Assembly: GCF_002154225.1 (NCBI RefSeq)
Contig: NZ_MTSE01000006.1
Span: 186,001-250,000, forward strand
DNA length: 64,000 nt
DNA from: Hymenobacter crusticola
Lineage (GTDB): Bacteria; Bacteroidota; Bacteroidia; Cytophagales; Hymenobacteraceae
Direction of reading: 5' to 3'
Position numbers and translations under genes: made by a program. Below, in pieces: positions 44,246 to 51,709 of this stretch; the first letter of the stretch is position 1, and the number at the start of each line of letters is the position of its first letter. The notes under the pieces were generated by a model, which saw only the letters and a program-made list of their open reading frames with translations, made no database searches and was not told the DNA's origin.

Positions 44246-47113
44246 TTACTCCATTTTCACCGTCACGGCGCTACCAGAATATTGCACTGTCTTGGCGGGG
44301 GCGGCATCTAGGTTCCAGGCCACGGGCTTGGCCTGGCTCACCCACACCACCTGGAAGGTGCGCTGGGCGAGCATGCCGGGGAAAGTGCCTTTCCGCTCGC
44401 CGATGGTCAGCGTCTTGGCTTTCTCATCGTAGCGCAGCGGGATGGTGGCGAAGGCGCCTTTCTCGTAATTGTAGTTCACGTTTTCATCCTCGTAGAGCGT
44501 GAACTGCCCATCCTTGCCGGTGTACACATACAGCGTGATGGGGTCGGCGGGCTTTTCGCTGGTGTACTGCATGGCGGGGCCAAAGGGTAGAATCGAGCCT
44601 TCGCGTACGTACAGCGGCAGGCGCTCCAGCGGCGCGTCGGCCGTGAGGGTTTGGCCGCCGGCCTGGTACTTACCCGAGTAGAAGTCGAACCAGCCCGTGC
44701 CCGCCGGTAGGTAGAGTGAGCGGTTGCGGGCACGATAGTCCGTCACGGGGTTCACCAGCAAGCTCGGTCCGAACAGAAACTGGTTGCTGATGTTGCGCAC
44801 ACCAGCATCCTGGCCGAAGTCCATCACTAGGCCGCGCATGATGGTGCCGTTCTCATGGTGCGTGTGGCCCGCCAGTGAGTAGATGTAGGGCATCAAGCGG
44901 TAGCGCAACTGATTGTAGTACACCATGCTCTGGTACGCGGGGCTGCCTTCGGGCGCGATGTTGTAGATCTCACGGAAGGGAAATTGCCCGTGCACCCGGA
45001 ACAACGGGCAGAAGGCACCATACTGGTACCAGCGCGCATTCAGCTCGCGCCACTCCTCTTGGTCTTGCGCTGCCATCGGGGTTTTCTCGTAGCGGCGCTC
45101 CACGGCAAAACCACCGATGTCGGAGGTCCAGTACGGAATGCCGGACATCGAGAAGTTCAAGCCCGCCGGAATCTGGTTTTTCAAATCCTCCCAGCGCGAG
45201 GCAATGTCACCGCTCCAGATGGCCGCGGCGTAGCGCTGCGAGCCGGCGTAACCCGAACGCGTGAGCAGGAACACCCGCTGGTCGGGCTTGGTGCCGCGCT
45301 GCCCTTCGTAGATGCCCTTGGCGTTTTGCAGCGGGAACCCATTGAAGTACAGCGTCGACGACCCTAGGTGCGTGGGCGTCATCAGCTCCTTGCGGGTCTG
45401 CACGTTGGTGTTGGAGTAGATATCAGGCTCGGAGGCGTCCATCCACCAGGCATCGATGCCTTTGCTGAAGAGCTTGGTGTTGAGCAGGTTCCAGAAGGCC
45501 TGCCGCGCCTGCGGGTTGAAGGAATCGTAGAAGGTGGAAGTGTAGCCTTGCGCAATCCAGTCGCGGGTGCGGTTGGCGATGTTGCGCTTGTAGAGGTAGC
45601 CCTTGGCGTTGAAGTCGTTGTAGTTCGTGATGCCCTCGTAAAACTTAGGCCACACCGAAATCATGAAGTGCAGGTTTTGGTCGTGCAGGGTCTTGATTAG
45701 GCCCTCAGGATTGGCGAAGCGTGCGGGGTCAAACTCCTGGCTACCCCACTCCGCCTGCTTCCAGTACGACCAGTCGAGCACGATATTGTCAATCGGGATC
45801 TGGCGCTTGCGAAACTCGGCGGCCGTGGTCAGCATCTCGTCCTGGGTTTTGTACCGCTCCCGGCTCTGCCAGAACCCCATGGCCCACTTCGGCATGATGG
45901 GCGCGGGGCCCGTGAGGGTGCGGTAGCCGCTGATGACCTCATCGGCCGAGGCGCCCTGCACGAAGTAGTAGTTCAGGTCGCGGCCCGCTTCGGAGCGGAA
46001 GCCGTACTGCTGCTGGCTCGCGCCCACCAGCGGACTCAGCCATTTCAACCCGAGGTACGATTCGCCGCCGTCGGGGTCCCACTCTAGCTTAAGGCTGTAC
46101 TTGCGGCCCTTCTCCATCTGGAGCGGCACCACGGACGTGCCGGGGTTCCAGGCTTGGCGCCATTTGTTCACTACCTCTTTGCCATCAATAAAGAGCTTGG
46201 CGTAGCCCGCGTTTTTCAGCCAAAAGTGGTGCAAGCCCGTGGTGCCCGACTCGACGCTGCCTTCCCAAGTGGCCAGCACGTCGCCGAGCTTCACCGTGGC
46301 CGGGAAGTTCTTTTGGTCTTCCAGATACTCGTAGTTAATCACCGACTCGGGCCGCTGCACCACGACCTGGCTGGGTTGCTTCTTATTGACGTACGTAGCC
46401 GTGAGCCAGCCTTCCTCGCCGGTCTTGGCGTAGAGCTTGAGCGTGGACAGGGGCTCGTAGGTGCGCGTGTCGCCGACTTGAGTAATGGAGTAGTTATCCC
46501 AGAGCACGCCGTAGTTCTTGCTGGAGAGCAGAAAGGGCACGGCCACGTCGGTGTTGTTTTGGGCCAGCTCCACCTGCTGGCCTTTGTAGTTCATCACCCC
46601 GTTCTGGTGCTGACCTAGGCCGTAGAGCGCCTCGTCGGTGGGCGACTCGAACGTTTGCGTCACTTCGTAAAAGGACTGCCCATCGGCTACAGTGGGCCGG
46701 AAGGTTTTGCCCCCGAAGCTAGGTTCGCGCAGCAGCACCTGCCCCTTGGCATTGGTGAAGGTGACGGCGCCGCTGGGCAGCGCCACGGCGGCCGTGAGCG
46801 TGGGCGTGCTGATACTCGCTTGGTCTTTCTTACTCTTATACTGCCACTTGGCGGTGGTGGGCTGCCGCTCCACCGCCATCAGGCTTTTCACCGTCGATAC
46901 CGTATCGAGGGGGCTGGCTTGCACGTGCACGATCTTGTCGCCGATGACTTGCAGGCGAATGGTGCGGGCCTGCTTGGGGCCACTCGGCGGCAGGTGCACC
47001 AAGATGCCATCGGGCAGCTTCTCGACGCGCGCTTGTTGAGCCTGGGCTTGCGGGGCAGCCAGCAAGGCGCTTCCTCCGGCAACCAGAACAATGGCTAGGT
47101 AGTGTTTCAACAT
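44246..47113 (-). CDS. glycoside hydrolase family 31 with PA14 insert, alpha-xylosidase or alpha-glucosidase
   Basis: 955 residues, signal peptide ending near APQAQAQQ. The N-terminal beta domain is interrupted at about 270-380 by a PA14 module (SGTTGLHHFWLKNAGYAKLF, then KLEWDPDGGESYLGLKWLS). The GH31 barrel follows: nucleophile Asp in AWWMDASEPDIYSN, acid/base Asp in AAIWSGDIASRWED, and IPYWTSDIGGF. The C-terminal beta domain is DUF5110-like. The PA14 insert is known from xyloglucan alpha-xylosidases such as Cellvibrio Xyl31A, which favours that activity, but alpha-glucosidase remains possible. Confidence 0.92.
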   Translation of the reverse strand: MLKHYLAIVLVAGGSALLAAPQAQAQQARVEKLPDGILVHLPPSGPKQARTIRLQVIGDKIVHVQASPLDTVSTVKSLMAVERQPTTAKWQYKSKKDQASISTPTLTAAVALPSGAVTFTNAKGQVLLREPSFGGKTFRPTVADGQSFYEVTQTFESPTDEALYGLGQHQNGVMNYKGQQVELAQNNTDVAVPFLLSSKNYGVLWDNYSITQVGDTRTYEPLSTLKLYAKTGEEGWLTATYVNKKQPSQVVVQRPESVINYEYLEDQKNFPATVKLGDVLATWEGSVESGTTGLHHFWLKNAGYAKLFIDGKEVVNKWRQAWNPGTSVVPLQMEKGRKYSLKLEWDPDGGESYLGLKWLSPLVGASQQQYGFRSEAGRDLNYYFVQGASADEVISGYRTLTGPAPIMPKWAMGFWQSRERYKTQDEMLTTAAEFRKRQIPIDNIVLDWSYWKQAEWGSQEFDPARFANPEGLIKTLHDQNLHFMISVWPKFYEGITNYNDFNAKGYLYKRNIANRTRDWIAQGYTSTFYDSFNPQARQAFWNLLNTKLFSKGIDAWWMDASEPDIYSNTNVQTRKELMTPTHLGSSTLYFNGFPLQNAKGIYEGQRGTKPDQRVFLLTRSGYAGSQRYAAAIWSGDIASRWEDLKNQIPAGLNFSMSGIPYWTSDIGGFAVERRYEKTPMAAQDQEEWRELNARWYQYGAFCPLFRVHGQFPFREIYNIAPEGSPAYQSMVYYNQLRYRLMPYIYSLAGHTHHENGTIMRGLVMDFGQDAGVRNISNQFLFGPSLLVNPVTDYRARNRSLYLPAGTGWFDFYSGKYQAGGQTLTADAPLERLPLYVREGSILPFGPAMQYTSEKPADPITLYVYTGKDGQFTLYEDENVNYNYEKGAFATIPLRYDEKAKTLTIGERKGTFPGMLAQRTFQVVWVSQAKPVAWNLDAAPAKTVQYSGSAVTVKME

Positions 47114-47217
47114 ACGCTGGTGAATGGTTGTCTTAGGTACAATGAAGATCTCTGGCTCAAGGCGTTAGTACATCAAGCCAACTAGGTTCTGCCAGCCGTT
47201 GGTGCTGTGCTTACGGT

Positions 47218-47270
47218 TTGTTTCGCCAACAGCCGGCCGGGCGCTTAGAGTGCCGGACTAGGCGAAACAA
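47218..47270. repeat. palindromic element between SGNH and GH31 genes
   Basis: TTGTTTCGCC (47218-47227) pairs with GGCGAAACAA (47261-47270), with an inner CCGGC/GCCGG pair. It lies 50 bases beyond the SGNH stop and about 105 bases before the GH31 ATG. No T-tract. Confidence 0.55.
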
Positions 47271-47320
47271 CTTATCAGGTGCCGTTTTGCGCTAATAACT
47301 GGCCACGTTTGGGGCCTCGC

Positions 47321-47965
47321 TTACTTGATGGCTTTATACACCTCCTGGGCCAGAATAGCGTCGCCCTCGGCCGTGGGGTGAATGCCGTCGGGGGCTAGGT
47401 CGTCGTGCCCGAGCAGGGGTGTGTAGAGGTCGATAACCTGCGCGTGCGTTTTCCGGGCAATGGCTTCCACCAGGGGCAGTATCTCGTTTTTGATAACTTC
47501 CGGGTTGATGCCAAAGTTGGCGCGGTACGCTGGCATCGGCTTGCAGATATACACCTTGGGGTGCGACGGCAGCTTTTTGAAAGACTTCACAAACGCTACG
47601 TAATCCTTCTTGAAGTCAGCTTTGTATTTCCAGTTTTGGGGCTTGGAGTCGTTGGTACCTAGCTTGATGATTACCACGTTGGGCTGCCACTGCAATGCTT
47701 CCTGGTACTTAGCTTCTTTCCAGTAAGGCCGGTCGCCCTTTTTCAGCAGTGTGCGACCCCCGAGGCCATAGTTGCGCACGTCGTAGGTGCCACCGAGCAG
47801 CTCCTGCAACTGCACGGGGTAGGTGCGGCCATCCTTGACGCCATAACCCTCTGTGATGCTGTTGCCCATGCACGCTACTTTGATCTTCGTTTGGGCAACG
47901 CTCGTGCTGATGATGAGAGCTAGCAGTAAGCTCAAAAACCAGGACTTGAGGATACGTGAGGGCAT
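47321..47965 (-). CDS. SGNH/GDSL-type esterase, secreted
   Basis: 214 residues with signal peptide to about 24 (LLLALIISTSVAQT). The four SGNH blocks are visible: MGNSITEGYGV with the nucleophile Ser, NYGLGGRT, IKLGTNDSKP with the Asn, and APDGIHPTAEGD with the catalytic Asp and His. Such small secreted enzymes in glycan loci are often acetyl-xylan or other carbohydrate acetylesterases. Located upstream of the GH31 gene on the same strand. Confidence 0.9.
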   Translation of the reverse strand: MPSRILKSWFLSLLLALIISTSVAQTKIKVACMGNSITEGYGVKDGRTYPVQLQELLGGTYDVRNYGLGGRTLLKKGDRPYWKEAKYQEALQWQPNVVIIKLGTNDSKPQNWKYKADFKKDYVAFVKSFKKLPSHPKVYICKPMPAYRANFGINPEVIKNEILPLVEAIARKTHAQVIDLYTPLLGHDDLAPDGIHPTAEGDAILAQEVYKAIK

Positions 47966-48435
47966 AACAAGAAAGTCGGACGCCGCTTTGCGCCCTGTGT
48001 TTTGGGTGGTAGTAGGTAGCAGACGGAATCAGGCCGAAGCCTAGCGGTAGCAAGTATAGGAAAAAGTGACGCCATCCGCTGCGCCAAAGCTGGCGCCACC
48101 GACGAAACTTTTTCGTGCCTCACGTAGCCTGTTCTCCCCTGGGCTACGCGCCGCGTGGCACTTTTTTCACGCGTTCAGTGAAGCTCAACGATTAACTCTG
48201 GCAGAAGCTCCGTCGTACAACTTTTACGCTGTTTACCCCGATTTTTTGAAGTGATCAGCACGGTGTAGAGCCATAATACGTTGCGGCTCGTCGCGGTGAG
48301 AACTGCCTGGGCACGTTGCAAAACCGCTTTCCGCGCACAAAATAGGCAGCGACGAGAAGATGCGAATTAATGCGGTTCTATACCTTTTTGAGATAACATG
48401 ACTACGTTTTCAAGTACGCACTAGCACCCATTGCC
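47966..48435. other. divergent intergenic region with an orphan terminator
   Basis: About 470 bases between the SGNH gene (minus) and a small plus-strand gene. It holds a plus-oriented terminator-like structure at 48115-48167 with no plus-strand gene before it. A related imperfect fold lies at 48060-48115. Nothing else is recognised. Confidence 0.5.
48115..48167 (+). terminator. orphan intrinsic terminator
   Basis: Stem of GTGCC/GGCAC (48115-48119, 48157-48161) and CGTAGCC/GGCTACG (48123-48129, 48142-48148), followed on the plus strand by six T at 48162-48167. No plus-strand coding gene lies upstream for more than 7 kb. Confidence 0.5.
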
Positions 48436-48693
48436 ATGCCCCTGCACCGTTTGTTAGACCAAAAGCTGAGCAAAACTTACGAGCCCTCGGCGCGCATAGA
48501 TGATGTATTCAAAGGCTACGACATCACCTTTCTCACCAATGAGCTAGGGGAGCCCATCACGCTGTTCTTCGGCAAGCGCCGACCCGATGGTGCCATTGCC
48601 GGCGAGCGGTACACGCGCACCATCAAGCGCGAGCCCGGCAGCATGGCCGTGGCGCACAGCCACTGGGATTTGCGCGGCAAGGTGACGCGCTAG
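48436..48693 (+). CDS. small hypothetical protein, 85 residues
   Basis: Not recognised. The frame starts at an ATG at 48436 and reads MPLHRLLDQKLSKTYEPSA, then a hydrophobic/charged middle DITFLTNELGEPITLFFGKR and a C-terminal SHWDLRGKVTR. There is no signal peptide or membrane segment, so it is probably cytosolic. Codon use resembles the surrounding genes, with G/C at many third positions, and the antisense strand offers no better frame. It lies 87 bases before nagA and may share its transcript. Confidence 0.65.
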   Translation: MPLHRLLDQKLSKTYEPSARIDDVFKGYDITFLTNELGEPITLFFGKRRPDGAIAGERYTRTIKREPGSMAVAHSHWDLRGKVTR

Positions 48694-48780
48694 CAGCAAG
48701 CTTGAGTATAAAGACTAGATTCCCAAGTAAATACAGATACCCTTTCTAAAGCACATATTTGTGTGCTGCACCGAATTTTT

Positions 48781-49899
48781 ATGCGCTACCTGTTTACCAA
48801 CTGCACCATCTACACCGGCACGAGCGTATTGCGCAATCACGCGGTGCTGGTGAATGACACCCTCATCGAAGCTGTGCTGCCCGCGGTGGAAACCACGGCC
48901 GAAGTGCCTCGCTACGACTGCCACGGTGGTATTTTGAGTCCGGGCTTCATCGATTTGCAGTTGTATGGTGGTGGCGGCAAACTCTTCTCCGTCGAGCCGA
49001 CGGTGGAGGCGTTGGCAAGCATTCGGGCGCACACCTTGCGCCACGGTACCACGAGCTTTCTGCCCACCATGCCCACCAACTCGCCAGCCATGATGCAGGC
49101 TGCGGTAGCCGCCGTGCGCGAAGCTCAGCTTACGATGCCCGGCCTGCTCGGGGTACACCTAGAAGGCCCGTACATCAACCCCATTAAGAAGGGTGCGCAC
49201 CAGGAAGAGTTCATTCAACAGCCGACGCCGGCTAGCATCACGGAGCTGCTAGCTTACGCCAAAGGCATTTTGCGTATCATGACCCTAGCTCCGGAACTAA
49301 CGACACCGGAAGTTATTGGTCAGTTGCGGACCGCCGGCGTGATACTTTCCGCGGGTCACTCCAACGCCACGTATGAGCAGGGCAGCGCGGCTTTTCACCA
49401 GGGTTTCACCGCGGCCACGCACTTATTCAATGCTATGTCGCAGCTCGGCAGCCGGGAGCCAGGCTTAGTAGGCGCCATCTACGACGCCGACATGGCCCGC
49501 GCCAGCATCATTGCCGACGGCGTGCACTGCGCGTTTTCCGCGGTGCGAATTAGCAAGAAAATGCTGGGCGAGCGACTGTTCCTGATTACCGACGCAGTAG
49601 ATGAATCAACAGAAGGCGCCTACCGCTTCCACCGCAAAGACAACTACTTCGTGGATGAGCAAGGCATCTTAGGCGGCTCGGCCCTCACCATGCCCGGCGC
49701 CGTGCGCAACTGCGTGGAGCAAGTGGGCATTCCGCTGGCCGAAGCCCTGCGCATGGCCACCCTCTATCCTGCCCAAGCCATTGGCCTCGATGACGACCTA
49801 GGCCAGATCCACCCCGGCTACGTGGCCGATTTGTGCTTGCTCAACGACAAGTTTGAGGTGCAAGCCACCGTGCTCAAGGGCGAGTTGCAGTGGTACTAA
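48781..49899 (+). CDS. nagA: N-acetylglucosamine-6-phosphate deacetylase
   Basis: Cytosolic amidohydrolase removing acetate from GlcNAc-6-phosphate. 372 residues from the ATG at 48781; an upstream TTG at 48763 adds only six residues. Family motifs: PGFIDLQLYGGGG, the metal Glu in GVHLEGPYINPIKKGAHQ, the first His in SAGHSNATYEQG and the second in ATHLFNAMS. The catalytic Asp is in LITDAVDES. It recycles amino sugars from peptidoglycan or chitin. It is not obviously part of either glycan locus, although it stands at the head of PUL 2. Confidence 0.94.
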   Translation: MRYLFTNCTIYTGTSVLRNHAVLVNDTLIEAVLPAVETTAEVPRYDCHGGILSPGFIDLQLYGGGGKLFSVEPTVEALASIRAHTLRHGTTSFLPTMPTNSPAMMQAAVAAVREAQLTMPGLLGVHLEGPYINPIKKGAHQEEFIQQPTPASITELLAYAKGILRIMTLAPELTTPEVIGQLRTAGVILSAGHSNATYEQGSAAFHQGFTAATHLFNAMSQLGSREPGLVGAIYDADMARASIIADGVHCAFSAVRISKKMLGERLFLITDAVDESTEGAYRFHRKDNYFVDEQGILGGSALTMPGAVRNCVEQVGIPLAEALRMATLYPAQAIGLDDDLGQIHPGYVADLCLLNDKFEVQATVLKGELQWY

Positions 49900-50439
49900 T
49901 CTAGTTTACAGCGTAATGTAGAGGCACCTACTTGTGTCACTACGTTGAACGACCTGCGTCGGCATGACTAAGTCAGAATGATGTGGCTCTGAACGACCTA
50001 CGTCAACCACCTCAGCAACGAGGAGGCATAAGCGTGTGCCTCTACGCCCACTTGGTTCGTTGCTACCTGGCTATGGCCTGTGCTAAAGCCGACCTGTGAC
50101 TACCATGCTCTAGCTTAACCAGCGCCCGCAATTCCGATGTGTTTTGCGGCGCACAGGCGCGTGCTAACATCCTACAATAACTTGCTAAAAGTCAGTAAAA
50201 ATACCGACTGGGGTATCGCCATATTTGCAAGAGTCACTACTTTATTGCGCCAACAATTATTTTGTATTTAAGATTAATCTCATAAAAAATATTTATAAGC
50301 TTATCAACGAGCCATTTTAGTATTGCAAAGGCAACTAATATGAGCTTTATATTATCTTATCAACTACATACATTTATTTAATTATAAATTAATAAAAATA
50401 GAGCATCTACAACCAAGAATTGATTAACAACAAACGTTA
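49900..50439. other. intergenic region with a palindrome and an AT-rich leader
   Basis: The left part (49917-50045) is a palindromic element. From about 50220 to 50440 the sequence becomes strongly AT-rich, unlike its surroundings, and leads directly into the GH43-like gene. It probably contains the promoter of PUL 2, but I cannot pick a convincing TTTG/TAnnTTTG pair. Confidence 0.6.
49917..50045. repeat. palindromic element, TGTAGAG type, diverged copy
   Basis: TGTAGAGGCAC at the left end pairs with its complement ending at 50045. The interior carries TACGTTGAACGACCTGCGTC, a second GAACGACCTACGTC, and CAGCAACGAGGAG. These align with the elements at 57645 and 61408, which share the TGTAGAG end and GTTGAACGAC. 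Confidence 0.7.
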
Positions 50440-51570
50440 ATGAAGAAGGAAGTACTGAAATCTTGGTTGTTCTTTTTTGCTACAGTATTTGCCTTTACAG
50501 CGCACGCGCAATCCGACCAGAATAAGGTTCCGGATGCTGTCATGCAAAAGGTTTATAACGAAGTAAAAACTCCTTACAAATACGGCCTAGCTCTCATACC
50601 CACCGAGAATTCGAAGAAAATGGATTGCCCGAGCGTGTTTCGCAAGGGCAATCAGTGGTACATGACCTACATCATCTTCGACGGCCGCGGCTATGAAACC
50701 TGGCTGGCGCAGAGCAAAGACCTGCTGAAGTGGGAGACCAAGGGCAAGATCATGTCCTTCACCGATACCACCGACTGGGATACCAACCAGAAGGCCGGCT
50801 ACGTGGCCCTGCAAGATTTCAAGTGGGGCGGCAGCTACGAGTGGCAGCCCTACCAGGGCAAGTATTGGATGTCGTATTTCGGCGGTAACTCCCGTGGTTA
50901 TGAGAAAGGTATGCTGTCCATCAGCATGGCCTACACCACCAAAGACCCCACCACGGTCCACCAGTGGGAGCGACTCCCCAAGCCGGTACTTAAGCCCAAC
51001 GACCCGGATGTGCGCTGGTGGGAAAACCACACCATTTACAAAAGCTCGGTCATTTGGGACAAGAGCAAACTCACGGGTCACCCCTTCGTGATGTACTACA
51101 ACGCCAATGGCGACAGCCTCGACAAGAAGCGCGGGGCCGAGCGCATCGGTATGGCCGTGTCCGACGATATGACGCACTGGACTCGGTTCCGCCGCAACCC
51201 CGTGATGAACCACCACAAAGGCATTACCGGCGACGCACTCATTCAGAAAATGAACGACGTGTACGTGATGTTTTATTTCGGGGCGTTTTATCCTGGTGTG
51301 AAAGGTGCGGTGAATCGTTTTGCCTGCTCCTACGATTTAGTTAATTGGACGGACTGGAAAGGCGACGATTTAATTAAACCCTCGGAACCCTACGACGAAA
51401 CGTTTGCCCATAAATCATTTGTCGTGAAATACAAAGGCGTAGTATATCATTATTACTGCGCCGTTAATAAAGCCGACCAGCGCGGAATTGCGGTTGCCAC
51501 GTCAAAACATATGGGCAAAAGCAAATTAGATTTTATTGCACCGCCACCTTCTAAAGCGAAGAACAATTAA
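50440..51570 (+). CDS. secreted glycosidase with five-bladed propeller fold, GH43-like
   Basis: 376 residues, signal peptide 1-24 (FFFATVFAFTAHAQS). Repeated propeller-blade sequences include MDCPSVFRKGNQWYMTYI, SYEWQPYQGKYWMSYFGG and DVYVMFYFGAFYPG, and VVYHYYCAVNKADQRGIA ends the domain. The Asp in MDCPSVF is the likely general base of the GH43/GH117/GH130-type fold; the exact family and sugar cannot be set by eye. The middle of the gene uses GC-ending codons while the first 150 and last 300 bases are much more AT-rich. First gene of PUL 2. Confidence 0.82.
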   Translation: MKKEVLKSWLFFFATVFAFTAHAQSDQNKVPDAVMQKVYNEVKTPYKYGLALIPTENSKKMDCPSVFRKGNQWYMTYIIFDGRGYETWLAQSKDLLKWETKGKIMSFTDTTDWDTNQKAGYVALQDFKWGGSYEWQPYQGKYWMSYFGGNSRGYEKGMLSISMAYTTKDPTTVHQWERLPKPVLKPNDPDVRWWENHTIYKSSVIWDKSKLTGHPFVMYYNANGDSLDKKRGAERIGMAVSDDMTHWTRFRRNPVMNHHKGITGDALIQKMNDVYVMFYFGAFYPGVKGAVNRFACSYDLVNWTDWKGDDLIKPSEPYDETFAHKSFVVKYKGVVYHYYCAVNKADQRGIAVATSKHMGKSKLDFIAPPPSKAKNN

Positions 51571-51583
51571 ATTCTTTTTGAAC

Positions 51584-51677
51584 TGTCATGCTGAGCTTGC
51601 CGAAGCATCTCTCCCGCTTCGTTGAACGATTAGAGTTAGCACTGCGGTAGAGATGCTTCGGCAAGCTCAGCATGACA
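51584..51677. repeat. palindromic element with perfect 29-base arms
   Basis: Arms 51584-51612 and 51649-51677 are perfect inverted copies, beginning TGTCATGCTGAGCTTGCCGA. The 36-base loop contains CGTTGAACGATTAGAG. It lies between the GH43-like gene and the first GH2 gene. Confidence 0.9.
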
Positions 51678-51709
51678 GCACCAACAAAAACACCCTAGTA
51701 GCCGCTTTC

